A DNA stretch of 64,000 bases from positions 46,244,548 to 46,308,547 of the forward strand of contig NC_054741.1 of assembly GCF_018143015.1 (NCBI RefSeq), given 5' to 3'. The notes under the pieces were generated by a model. The model searched no databases. It saw only the letters and a list, made by a program, of their open reading frames with translations, and had not been told where the DNA came from. The stretch comes from Lytechinus variegatus (taxonomy: Eukaryota > Echinodermata > Echinoidea > Temnopleuroida > Toxopneustidae). How positions within the stretch are numbered: the stretch's first letter is position 1; every line of letters starts with the position of its first letter. Made by a program: the position numbers and the translations under genes. Of this stretch, positions 48,901 through 57,570 are shown piece by piece.

Positions 48901-50892
48901 TACGAGATTATTTCATGTTTATGTTGTTTTATAAGAATATAACTAAGAAGTGACTGATCGGGGAAAATATAGGTGAAGATAATTTCGGGCTCAGTCCCCT
49001 ATTGGCGAAAGTCGGATGACACATACACCCACATCGGAAAAAATGGCCGGTGTCCTCCTGAAAAAACAAGGACCCCCAGTGCCCCCCAGGAAAAAATTTC
49101 CTAGCTATGCCACTGCCCAGTACCCTACTTGATCTAATATTTCTCATCTTACTTCTTGATCTGTAGTAGGTGATCTTACCGGGACCGTCGAAAAAATGAA
49201 GGAAACCGTGTAACCCTCTTGCGAATTCGATGATGATGTCGGCAGATACTGATGTTGACTCGGTAAACGTCAAGGGTGTGACATCGGCCCAGAGTTTAAA
49301 AGCTCTTTGAAAAGCCTCCCTGGTCTTTGATTTGGGAAGATCGTGTGTGAAGCTTTTGATGTAGTACGTCAAATCATTTTTCGACCATTTTGGAACTGCA
49401 AATGAAATTAACGAAAAAATGCGAATGATAATCAGTTGATAAAATCAATCAACACAGCAAAACTGTGGTGTTAACCGTTGTACGTAGAGGACCACACCAG
49501 TTATTTTACAACGGTATAGTTTAAATCCCATAGGTGTTATTACAACACCTTTGGTTGTCACATTTACACTATTTGGTGTTATGTTCAATCTCTAGGATGT
49601 AATTTTAACACCTCAGGGTGTGGTCGTGTAACCTTTCAAGAAGCCATAGTGACGTCACATTTAGCATGTTGAGGTACGATGGTCTCCGTCTTGGGCCAGT
49701 TGATTCCACTTTTTTTACCAATTAAAAATTAACGAATTTAACTGGTTACTTTACCTGGTGTGGAATAGCATGTCATACCCAGGGCACGAAACGCCTTACA
49801 ATTTGCATCTCTCTTCATTCGACTCCTTTGATTAGTTCCCTGCTGGTGATAGCCCACCTGACCGGCAACCCCGATGTCGGCTACCCCGCACCTGTCGGCT
49901 TGGAGTTTATCTCGTGTCGCCTCGTCTAAAATACCCGTCATCTTCAGGTTCGCATATTCTTGAAAGGATCTGTGAAATATAGATTATTATCATTTTTATG
50001 AAATATCATGAATATCTTTACAATTATTATTATCATTATTATCATTATTACTATTTATATTATTGTTATCATCATCATCATTATTATCATTATTATTTTC
50101 ATCATCAGCAGCATTATTATTATTTAAAAAAAAAATTTCGTCGCCATATCTATAGAAATATAAACCAAGAAGAATGTGCATGATATACTAGAATGTGACA
50201 TGACATCGTTATTTCTTAGCAAATAGTAATTAAATACATTTAAAGAAAAAACCTACATAATCGAATACAAACAATTACTGAATTTCCCTTCATGTATATA
50301 GATTAAAAATTATTCTACGCTCTTCACTGTTTCGAAACCATGCTGAACATCGAATAAACCTTTCATTTTGTTATAATATATATATATATATTGTAAAGAA
50401 ATGGATGAAGAGAACAATGGTAGGCGTGGCTTAAATCAAGGTTCCCCAGAGCTATCTACACTTTGGAAAAATTGGTGATGCCGAAAAAATGTCTCTGCCG
50501 GGAATCGAACCCGGGCCCCCAGCTTTGAACGCCGGTGCCTTAACCACTAGACCACAGAGACGGGTTATAGTGGTTAGGGCGAACCCAATCCGATTGACCG
50601 TCAGATAGACAGATTTTCGACACTATACCAATTATAATTTCCTTTGTCGGGTGAAGATGGGTTTAGAACAATGACAAGCCGCCAGTGGTTAAGGCACCGG
50701 CGTTCAAAGCTGGGGGCCCGGGTTCGATTCCCGGCAGAGACATTTTTTCGGCATCACAAATTTTTCCAAAGGGTAGATAGCTCTGGGGAACCTTGATTTA
50801 ACCATTTCTTTACAATATTTGAATAACAAGAGTTGCCAAAAGCTGTTGCACATGTATAACTTTACACACACACATATATATATATATATATG

Positions 50893-50929
<37 letters not shown>

Positions 50930-51794
50930 CATGATTTTCAACCTAGCTTGTTGTTGGAATGGACTTTGCAACTTACATGATCGCATCTTTAAGTAAGGCT
51001 GACGAGTGTTGGGCGCCTGGCACGAGGTAGCCATATCTCTCTAGATATACCTGAATGACAAATAAAAAAAAATGAGAAAGAAGAAAATATAAAATGTGAT
51101 GGACGAGGAGTGTGGTTTGTGTTAGAACGTTGACTGGAGAGAATGATTTTGACCACAGTGTATATAAAAAGTTTCAAGGGCCATGCATAATTCAATCACA
51201 AAGACCAATAGCTCATGATATTGTGGGTGTCATAATTTTCCATACTTTACAGCGTCATCCTGATGATAGGGAAGAATCGGCCGAACGGGGCTTTCGGACA
51301 AGCATGTCTTCTGTCTTATGGACTTTGTGGTCAAGAGACCAGACAACGGAATGGTTTGAATTTTAAAACAAATACTTTTAGACGGAACGAAAAGGTAGAA
51401 TGAAAACCTGTGCAGATATCATCGAACTTACGAGGGAGAAACCTACACAAGACAGACCTTATATGAGTAAACCAATTAGTGAAATAAAATATTGTCTAAA
51501 TGATTCCAAATTAAAGTTACAGACATACAAACATGAAGATATCTTAATGGTCGGTAATAATGTAAACACACTCTCTACATTTCGGACAGCATGATAACAG
51601 TAGCTCCTTCGAGGAAAATGGTGTATGCTGCCACCTTGCGCCCAACGTTTGACAAGCCGCGTTAGTGCGTTGAGCAAACGTTTCGTTAACCGTGGTTAAA
51701 ATATATTAACTGTAAAATAACCGATATCATAGAGACGTCTCTTTATATACCTTGCTATCACTGTCAATTTACGTCGACAAGAAATTGTTGACAC

Positions 51795-51830
<36 letters not shown>

Positions 51831-53455
51831 GGCCCCTTGCACAAAGATGACACGCACAATCGTGAAGCGTTCCTAATTTTTATTTTCATAATTGTAAATA
51901 TAAATGAATAACACATTATTCATGGTTTTGGAAAATTTTCTTTTAGCGCTTTGTTAATAACAATAGGCATTTATATAGCATCATCTCTATTCCGAGGCCC
52001 GTTGTTATTATTATTATTACCCCGGCTTTACACTCTTAAAACAGATCAGTCAAATTGACTAGACCAGTAGTCAGCTGTGAGCAACTGATATGGCAATCAC
52101 GGATAGTCACATTTCTGACATATATTCTAGTCAGAAATAACTCTGTTCTAGTAAAATATGACTAGAAAATAGTAAAATATGACTAGAATAACAGTTGCAC
52201 ACAGCTGACCCTATTAACTAGTCATTTTTGACTGATTTGTTTTTAGAGTGTAGCTCGAGCTACCTTTCAGCGCTCATGCATTCAAGGAATTAATCATGCC
52301 GGGTACCCAATTCACCTCAACTGGGTTGAGTGCAGCACAATATGGAGAAATTTCGTGCTGAAGGAAATTAAGCCATGGCTGGGATTCGAACCCACGACCC
52401 TCTGTTAAGATAATGTTTAAGATTTATTTTTTGCTCTCTCTCTCTCTCTCTCTTTGAAAGTTATCTAAAGATGAACAATTTCAACGAAACCCCAATTCAT
52501 ACATTATCCTCGATTTAGAGAAAGGAATTTGTGTTTTGTTGCAACATTACCAAACTTCATTTTAAATAATTATTTATTGATTATATACTTTTTGAATAGA
52601 TTATTCTTATCATTTAAATTATCTTGTATGAATCATTCTTTGTGGGTTTTTTTATCAATAGCTCTATTTATATTTTTATGATCTTATTGATATGAATAAT
52701 TAAATAATTAATAAGCCTGTAGAGAGAAGTTGCTCATGGTATATGGAAAAGCTGCTTAATACGGGCGGCGCCACCGCAGGGTAGGCATATATATTTTGTT
52801 CAATTAACAGCAAATGTATAAAGTGATAAAAGTCCATCTATAAAAAAAGGATGGGTTTGTTAGATTCAGATTTGATTTCCAACAGACATGGCATAAATAA
52901 TGATGCAAATCGTTTTCATACATTTATAACAAATATTTATGATACAAAGCATTGTCATCATAGTAATATTCAATAACGTCAAATGCACAAAATATTGTAC
53001 ATTTTGCAGACAAATTACTATGCACTAGAAAAACAGGTATCTGTGAAAGGGGAATGGCTAATAAATTAGGGAATGAAGACATTAACAAGAAAGAGAGAGA
53101 TAAGTTCATTATACAACCAGTCTCATTGGCCAACTTCAATGAGGAATACAAAAGTGACATCATAGGTCTCATCCTCTTCATGCAGATCATTCCCTCACTA
53201 TGTCAAAATCCATTTGCGCCAACCCTGAGTTTATGTTCTTTTAGCAAGGGAATAGAAAATAAATACTTACATTTTTACATGTAAAATCATATGAAAGAAT
53301 GGTCATAAACTTACGATTGGAGAGAAATGACGGTGCGAAACTGACGACGAGCCTCCTCCGGATCTATTTCCGGTTATCCCAGTCGGAATCGAATGTACCC
53401 GAGTTAGGGATCCAAAACAGAATCCGAATACGAAAAGCACAATGAAACGGTTCAT
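42535..53455 (-). CDS. Secreted matrix metalloproteinase, complete, 8 exons, 530 residues
   Basis: Exons on the minus strand: 53455-53315, 51050-50977, 49969-49755, 49395-49180, 45532-45251, 45059-44964, 43933-43757, 42926-42535; all junctions are GT-AG and in phase. Order: signal peptide ([20 protein letters not shown]), prodomain, cysteine switch RCGVAD (Cys99), furin-type site RMKR (122-125), catalytic domain from about 144, zinc site [12 protein letters not shown] (260-271), Met-turn ALMYA (Met278), short hinge, and a four-blade hemopexin domain closed by Cys331 and Cys519. It would cleave extracellular matrix proteins after proprotein-convertase activation. There is no transmembrane or GPI tail, so it is secreted. 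Oddities: the switch has Asp before Arg where PRCGxPD is usual, and structural-zinc ligands are altered (HGF for HGD, LAD for LAH). It could match an urchin MMP such as a hatching-enzyme relative; no subfamily name is assigned. Confidence 0.93.
43397..43635. mobile_element. Decayed palindromic MITE in MMP intron 7
   Basis: Ends ggggctatttcacaaaggtc and cacctctgtaaacgccca are loosely inverted, with inner pairs such as gattgttgcaagaaa versus gcaagtttcttgcaaca. Boundaries approximate. Confidence 0.4.
43757..43933 (-). CDS. MMP gene 1 exon 7: hemopexin blades 1-2
   Basis: Encodes [40 protein letters not shown] and EKTYMFKG. Acceptor acacag|CTCGC gives YPRMDAF; the longer frame beginning MPVFTMN is intronic upstream. 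Confidence 0.9.
44480..44745. repeat. MITE-like repeat in MMP intron 6
   Basis: Inverted phrases: ttgcccaacattttatt near 44731 and related acatgcccaacttttaac near 44536, with repeated 'tgggcaacataatactgtcca' / 'tggacagtatgttgccca'. Resembles the 7.3-kb repeat. Confidence 0.5.
44964..45059 (-). CDS. MMP gene 1 exon 6: hinge and hemopexin start
   Basis: Short Gly/Thr-rich linker ([19 protein letters not shown] is a possible N-glycosylation site) followed by [13 protein letters not shown], containing the first hemopexin cysteine. Donor TATC|GTAAGA. Confidence 0.9.
45251..45532 (-). CDS. MMP gene 1 exon 5: zinc-binding active site
   Basis: Encodes [20 protein letters not shown], then [18 protein letters not shown] with three zinc histidines and catalytic Glu261, and SALMYAYY with the Met-turn. 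Ends [14 protein letters not shown], the final helix of the catalytic domain. Confidence 0.96.
46441..46700 (+). repeat. tRNA-derived SINE, in MMP intron 4
   Basis: Same family as 38.3 kb: gagcgttgtggcccagtgga, gggttcgaatccc, tgctgcactcaaccca, then a 3' part with ggagcgccttgagcatcta and an AT-repeat tail (ccctatattatattacatta). Confidence 0.85.
46860..47425. mobile_element. TTAA-flanked palindromic MITE, family B, in MMP intron 4
   Basis: Left TTAAGGGGCC region is somewhat eroded; right end is gccggaccatccctttaa. Inverted blocks: atgtcaaatctccacttgtt versus gaaagtggagatgtgacatc; tattcatgaggtggacagat versus tccacctaatgaatattcat. Confidence 0.75.
47459..49115. mobile_element. Non-autonomous hAT element with 8-bp TSD, in MMP intron 4
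   Basis: TIRs cagtggcgtagctacgg and (reverse complement of right end) cagtggcatagctagg. The target duplication cccagtac lies at 47451-47458 and 49116-49123. 1657 bp without a transposase. The interior carries several copies of the 'gcgcttcgcgctcgc' motif and a LINE fragment at 48355-48790. Its right end is 64 bp from MMP exon 4. Confidence 0.85.
48355..48790 (-). mobile_element. LINE 3' fragment nested in the hAT element
   Basis: The minus-strand frame at 48770-48492 reads [20 protein letters not shown] followed by [20 protein letters not shown] and ends LFTIL. It is the C-terminal 'FS-AA-LWN-LP...F...LK-HLF' signature of CR1/L2-like ORF2. The 3' end is gcgctatacaaaaacgtttc and then an ATT repeat on the minus strand. 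Confidence 0.75.
49180..49395 (-). CDS. MMP gene 1 exon 4: first half of catalytic domain
   Basis: Encodes [31 protein letters not shown] and [12 protein letters not shown]. The HGD structural zinc/calcium motif reads HGF here. A hAT element ends 64 bp beyond the donor. Confidence 0.95.
49445..49645. repeat. GTGTTA-rich repeat in MMP intron 3
   Basis: Repeated and inverted 'ggtgtta'/'taacacc' phrases (49469, 49554, 49581, 49608) suggest a decayed MITE of the same class as 44.5 kb. Confidence 0.4.
49755..49969 (-). CDS. MMP gene 1 exon 3: cysteine switch and furin site
   Basis: Encodes [20 protein letters not shown], then [11 protein letters not shown] with the inhibitory cysteine, and RSRMKR that fits a proprotein convertase site. 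Donor CCAG|GTAAAG. Confidence 0.93.
50015..50130. repeat. ATT/ATC microsatellite, MMP intron 2
   Basis: Run of attatt/atcatc units; frames are poly-Tyr/His or Asn/Asp artefacts. Confidence 0.85.
50491..50561 (-). tRNA. tRNA-like gene, anticodon UCA, full cloverleaf
   Basis: 71 nt on the minus strand. Acceptor GTCTCTG pairs with CAGAGAC (7 bp). D arm GTCT...AGGC, anticodon stem CCGGC/GCTGG with loop GTTCAAA (anticodon UCA, U33 and A37 present). T arm CCGGG TTCGATT CCCGG. A-box and B-box (GGGTTCGATTCC) are intact, and a T6 stretch starts one base after the end, a Pol III terminator. UCA reads UGA, but it lacks the long variable arm and acceptor of selenocysteine tRNA. It could be an opal-suppressor-like tRNA, a tRNA whose anticodon has mutated, or a repeat-borne pseudogene. 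Confidence 0.5.
50677..50741 (+). pseudogene. Second tRNA-like copy, 5' acceptor lost
   Basis: On the opposite strand and identical to the first copy from 'agtggttaaggcaccgg' to the 3' acceptor cagagac, but its 5' acceptor half is replaced (gccgcc) and cannot pair. It forms the other arm of the palindrome. Confidence 0.7.
50868..50926. repeat. CA/TA dinucleotide microsatellite
   Basis: Short CA run followed by a long TA run with one 'gtatgta' interruption. About 50 bp from MMP exon 2. Confidence 0.85.
50977..51050 (-). CDS. MMP gene 1 exon 2: prodomain start
   Basis: Acceptor cattcag| and donor ATCAT|GTAAGT. Encodes [20 protein letters not shown], the first prodomain helix (YL..YGYL) typical of MMPs. 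Confidence 0.9.
51743..51749 (+). promoter_or_regulatory. TATA box of the U6-like gene
   Basis: ttatata located 24-30 bases before the inferred +1, the position used by Pol III type 3 U6 promoters. A proximal sequence element could lie around 51705-51728, but its consensus for this group is not known to me. Confidence 0.6.
51773..51881 (+). ncRNA. U6 spliceosomal RNA gene, variant with divergent 5' stem-loop
   Basis: From 51793 the sequence follows U6: acatactaaaattggaacga, the ACAGAGA box (51814-51820), AGATTAGCATGGCCCC (U4-pairing stem), then GATGACACG...CGTG AAGCGTTCC (internal stem-loop) and a T5 terminator. Against the usual metazoan U6, changes lie in loops (CACG-CACAAT-CGTG instead of CAAATT), plus one extra T in CCCCTTGC. 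The first 20 nt differ completely from GTGCTTGC-type U6 but form a perfect 8-bp stem (GTCGACAA, GAAA loop, TTGTTGAC). TATA spacing and terminator suggest a working Pol III unit. It lies in intron 1 of the MMP gene on the opposite strand. It could be a lineage U6 variant or a diverged copy. Confidence 0.75.
51955..52405 (-). repeat. tRNA-derived SINE interrupted by a TA-flanked MITE
   Basis: On the minus strand the copy starts within the tRNA-like head (agagggtcgtgggttcgaat), runs through tgctgcactcaaccca and ggtgaattgggtacccgg to gtagctcgagcta. It is interrupted and resumes with agccggggtaataataataa and the tail gctatataaatgcctattgt. Same family as 38.3 kb. Confidence 0.8.
52031..52250. mobile_element. 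Tc1/mariner-type MITE (TA target) inside the SINE
   Basis: Ends cactcttaaaacagatcagt and actgatttgtttttagagtg are inverted. TA dinucleotides flank both sides (52029-52030 and 52251-52252). Inner arms gtcagctgtg / cacagctgac. About 220 bp. Confidence 0.75.
53315..53455 (-). CDS. MMP gene 1 exon 1: start and signal peptide
   Basis: ATG at 53455-53453 opens a hydrophobic leader ([20 protein letters not shown] then HS-IP as likely cleavage zone) and a Ser/Gly-rich stretch. Donor ATC|GTAAGT, phase 0. Chosen as start because it is the first ATG, gives a good signal peptide and joins in frame to the prodomain exon. Confidence 0.85.
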
Positions 53456-54550
53456 GATTCCAAAACGAATTTAAATTGATTAAGAACGATCTATGTAGTT
53501 GTTGAATAAACTACCCATGAAAATAATTTGATGATCCTCCTCGATCCGTTGTGGAAGGTTGTCTGTATTTTGAAAGTCAGATGCCTGCAGATAGTATACT
53601 AGGCCCTATTCAGAAATGGTGAACAATATATTTGAGACTCGAGAAGTATGTAGCGGCTCTCATTTTTAATGATTTATTCCGCCAAGATTTCGTTATTTAT
53701 ATCTTTTCTCTTGATGCAAAAAGTATCTAGAATCAGAGAGGTTTTTTTTTTTAATCTCATTTACTTTCTAATTACGTGCCCAGGGCGACAACAATGACAT
53801 CACCGGTCAGAGTTCAGACAAATTTTCGTCGAACCGATGAAGCAGTTCTGCTTCTTATTATTTTTACAGTTAACCTCTGACCACAAATAGAAGGGAAAAA
53901 ATTAAAAAGAAGAACTTTTATCTTGTTTACACCGGGGTACATTATTTGAGTCATGCATGGAAGGATGACAATATGAATCATTACCAAGAAACATAGACTT
54001 ATATGGAAAGAAATTGAGCGATTTTGAAGGATACTGAAAATGGGAAACTGTCGAGAGGAAGGATAAAGAACAATATAACTTTTGATGGAGAAACATTATT
54101 TTATTAGTCACTAATACTGTGGGGGGGGGGCTTATTAGAGACTCCAGAATTGAAGAAAATGAGGGTGGATTCACTACAGCTGTACTGAGGTTAATAAATT
54201 ATGTTTAAATATATTTGTAACTAATTGGATTTGTGCTGAATATTATCTCGTTGCCTATATAATGACCCCCTCTATGTCGAGTATCTATCTCTTCTTCTTT
54301 TTCTTCTTCTTTTTCTTTTTCTTCTTCTTCTTCTTTGTTATCTTTTTTTTCTCTCCATTCCTCTCACCCTCTCTCATTCACTTTCATTTTTCTCAATCCA
54401 ATATTCTGTTTTATTCAGGAAGGCATGTTGATCATATCAATGGGCCATGGTATAGTCATTATGATACAGTGACTCATCCTGTTCAAAGTTGATATCATTT
54501 TGTTACAAGGTCAAATCCAACAATCCAATGGGATCCGACAGACCGGTCGA
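53456..54550. other. Upstream region of MMP gene 1
   Basis: 5' flank of the gene; no clear TATA box was recognised. A TTC microsatellite lies at about 54289-54350. No coding exon seen. Confidence 0.4.
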
Positions 54551-56304
54551 TACAGCGAAAACAAGTATTTAAGAATATATATTTAACCAGAACTGTCCTA
54601 AAATTGGAAATAAAGACTTAGGGTAAGAAAGGGAAGAAAATTGTCATTCCAGGGGGTGCTGTCTATGGAGAATAATACACGCAGCACCCCCCCCCCCTTC
54701 CCGGAAAATCATGCGGGTGCTTCAGCCCCCGCTTCCCAGTGCCAGGGCCTCCTCTATATAATGTAGATGCTACCTTTAATAAGTGCCCTTTTCCAGATGA
54801 GGGCTTCATTTATACATGTACATATTGTCAAAACAAAATAAAGGGTTGCTGGGCAACTTCGACAGGCCACCGTCATGTACACGAACTTATTTTATGCGAT
54901 ATAAACCAATGCCTTCTATGTTTGTTTATTTTTTCAAGAGGAAAACCTAAAGAGGCTTTACTGTGTGTAGTAGCAATGCATCTTTCTTCCGATTGGGCAC
55001 TAAAAATATTTAAATTTAACATAGAGTGGAATCAATAAAGGGGTTTTGGAGCTTACGTGTGGCTGTTCTTCAATGTACCACAGCTCTTTGCATGTCAATT
55101 ATAGAGTATTTTCTTCTCAATCTATTCCAAGATATCAATACAAACAAAAGTAATCTTTTAAGAGTTCTAAAGACAATAAACTATTTTTGAATACATAAAA
55201 CCAAAAGGGGAAAGGGTATCCTAGGCATGCTCCTGTTGGGTTATAGCCTTTACTGTGCCAAAGCATTATTACAAATTGCAGAACAATAATAATATTAATA
55301 TTGATAAATATGAAATATAGATATAAAAGTTGCTTTATTATACCAAAAAAAAACGCAATTTGCCTTGCTGGTGGCTTTAAAACACGATATTTTTTTATTT
55401 AGTGTCAAAATACGGAGAGGGGATGGGGTAAATTCGGAGGGCTCCCGTGGGCTTAAATAAAAAAAAAAAATCTTCGAGAATCATGTTAACTGATGTCTCA
55501 TACATCTGTCTTTTCCAAGTCGATAATACTAGTCAAACTGGTTGTGTAAAGTAGCGGTAATGCCGGGGGAAATGCAGTTTTGCCACTTCGGGGTCTCCAA
55601 AAGATATATGATTTAATAAAGTTAAAACATGGATTGAGGTAGGGTACATCCGTCATGATTCATGTACCAGAGCTTCATTAAAGCAGTAACCGGCAAAGCA
55701 ATATCTCCGGTAAATTTGCCAAGAGAAACAAATTAGAAACAAATAAAACAAAATAGTGTTTTACCGATACCGAAATGCATTTTGCCCATATTATATCATA
55801 CATTACGGTGTGCAGACACACCAACAAAAGCGATACGAGAAGCCGATGGAAGCTATTGTGTTGGGATTGTGTTATCTCGAATGACATACCATTGATCGCT
55901 TTATTGCCCGATTCGTGAGTGTGACTGTAACATGGAGGTTGTTTTGGTCTCGTTTTAGCGCAATATTACGTCTTACATTTTGACATATTTGCCCTCTTTC
56001 TAAGCAAATTAAGACAATAATACTGTCATGAAGCATATCGATGTTTTCGCTAATTTAATCTATTTCATGTAGAATGTTGACATTGTGTATTAATTGATGT
56101 TATTCATAAAACAGTTTAGGATTCATGAAAAATACTCTGTTTTAAATTATGATTTGCATAATTTATGTAAATTAGGTAATAATAAACAAGGATATCCCAA
56201 TCATCTTATGATAATTTTCTTCCCTTTCTTACCCTAAGTCTTTATTTCCAATTTTAGGGAAGTTCTGGTTAAATATATATTCTTAAATACTTGTTTTCGC
56301 TATA
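54551..56304. mobile_element. Candidate non-autonomous DNA transposon with about 90-bp TIRs
   Basis: 54553-54640 and 56213-56302 are inverted copies: cagcgaaaacaagtatttaa ... cttagggtaagaaagggaag, with a few mismatches. TA dinucleotides flank both ends. The 1.75-kb interior has no recognised transposase; a 99-residue frame at 54739 is unassigned. Confidence 0.6.
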
Positions 56305-56493
56305 TTGACATAATATGCAAATTTATGCAAATTACATGCTTATTTGCATAGATACAGCGTGTCTCTTTGGATGAATCTATTTCTTTTTACTCAAGGAACA
56401 TTTGTGCCAAGTGGGACATTTGTACTAAAAAAATGCAGCGTTCAACCTCTTAACAAGTCTACTAATAAGCCTATACAGGTTGCCGGGTAGGAC

Positions 56494-56611
56494 CAGGGGC
56501 GTCGATCCATTTTTCAGATGGGGGGGGCAAAATCATTAACGTTCCAGAGGCGCTCGATCATACAACACACACACACCCTCACATATCCACCCCCCCCCCA
56601 CACACACACAT

Positions 56612-56655
<44 letters not shown>

Positions 56656-57350
56656 CTCATGAGACACAGGTACGTATCTCACCAACAAATTAATGCGAGC
56701 GCGAAGCGCGAGCTAAATTTTTTTTAGTATACTGACAGGAAAAGCGTGCCTGTTTAAGACTGTTTGTAGTAACTCATGAGGAGGATACATATCTCACTAC
56801 ACAGATATTACGAGTTCCGAGAGTGAGCTGATTTTTTTTTTATTCTGACCTGAAAACTTGATATTCTAAGCATTTTTTGTACCAATGATTAAGATTTGTA
56901 TCTAAAAGAAGAAAAGATGAGAGTGCGAAGCGCGAGCTGAAAATTTTGATATTTCGATCTGAAAAAATGACAGTTTGATAGATATATATCCAAGAAATGA
57001 TGATTGCAAATCGAAGTAGGAGTTCTTTTGAGGCTTAGAACTGAAAACGGGACATTTACATTCACCTATTTAATGATGAAAAGTATGGGTCTTTGGAACA
57101 GAACTGATGCGAGCGCGAAGCGCGAGCTGAAAATTGTTATATTCCAATCTGAAAAGCGGACATTTTGAGCACGATTTTAAATAATGAACGAGTTGTGTAT
57201 CTCCATCTCGCTTGCTGAATATTACAATCTTGTTTTTTTTTAATGCATATCCGGAATTATGGGGGGGGGGGGCAAAATGATATGTTTGCCCCCCAATATT
57301 TTCATTGGTGGGGCGATCGCCCCCCTGCCCCCCCAGGATCGACGCCTCTG
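56494..57350. mobile_element. Non-autonomous hAT element with 8-bp TSD
   Basis: TIRs caggggcgtcgatcc and (reverse complement of right end) cagaggcgtcgatcc. The target duplication ggtaggac is at 56486-56493 and 57351-57358. The interior contains three copies of gcgagcgcgaagcgcgagc or a close variant, about 200 bp apart, and a CA/TA microsatellite (56560-56655). Poly-G next to both TIRs. Confidence 0.88.
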
Positions 57351-57570
57351 GGTAGGACATATAATGCCTCCAGAACAGGTAGGCCGTTACTGGTGAATTT
57401 GACAGTCAAAATCATCATGGAAAAAAAATCCGATTACACTGACATATAAAACAATATAATGCATTCAATCACCATAATCATCAAAACTAGGCACTATATC
57501 CTTAATCATTGTTATATATTTTTTCTTTTCATTCATTTATTTTCCTTTCAATCATTTATGATTCAACCGT

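Larger units (their letters stand above)
50388..50822. repeat. Inverted repeat carrying two tRNA-like sequences, MMP intron 2
   Basis: Left and right outer arms: ttgtaaagaaatgg at 50390 and ccatttctttacaa ending at 50816; 'aaggttccccagagctatct' and its complement; and 'atgccgaaaaaatgtctctg' with its complement. Each arm contains one tRNA-like unit oriented towards the outer end. The left arm has an extra 26 bp relative to the right. Confidence 0.85.
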
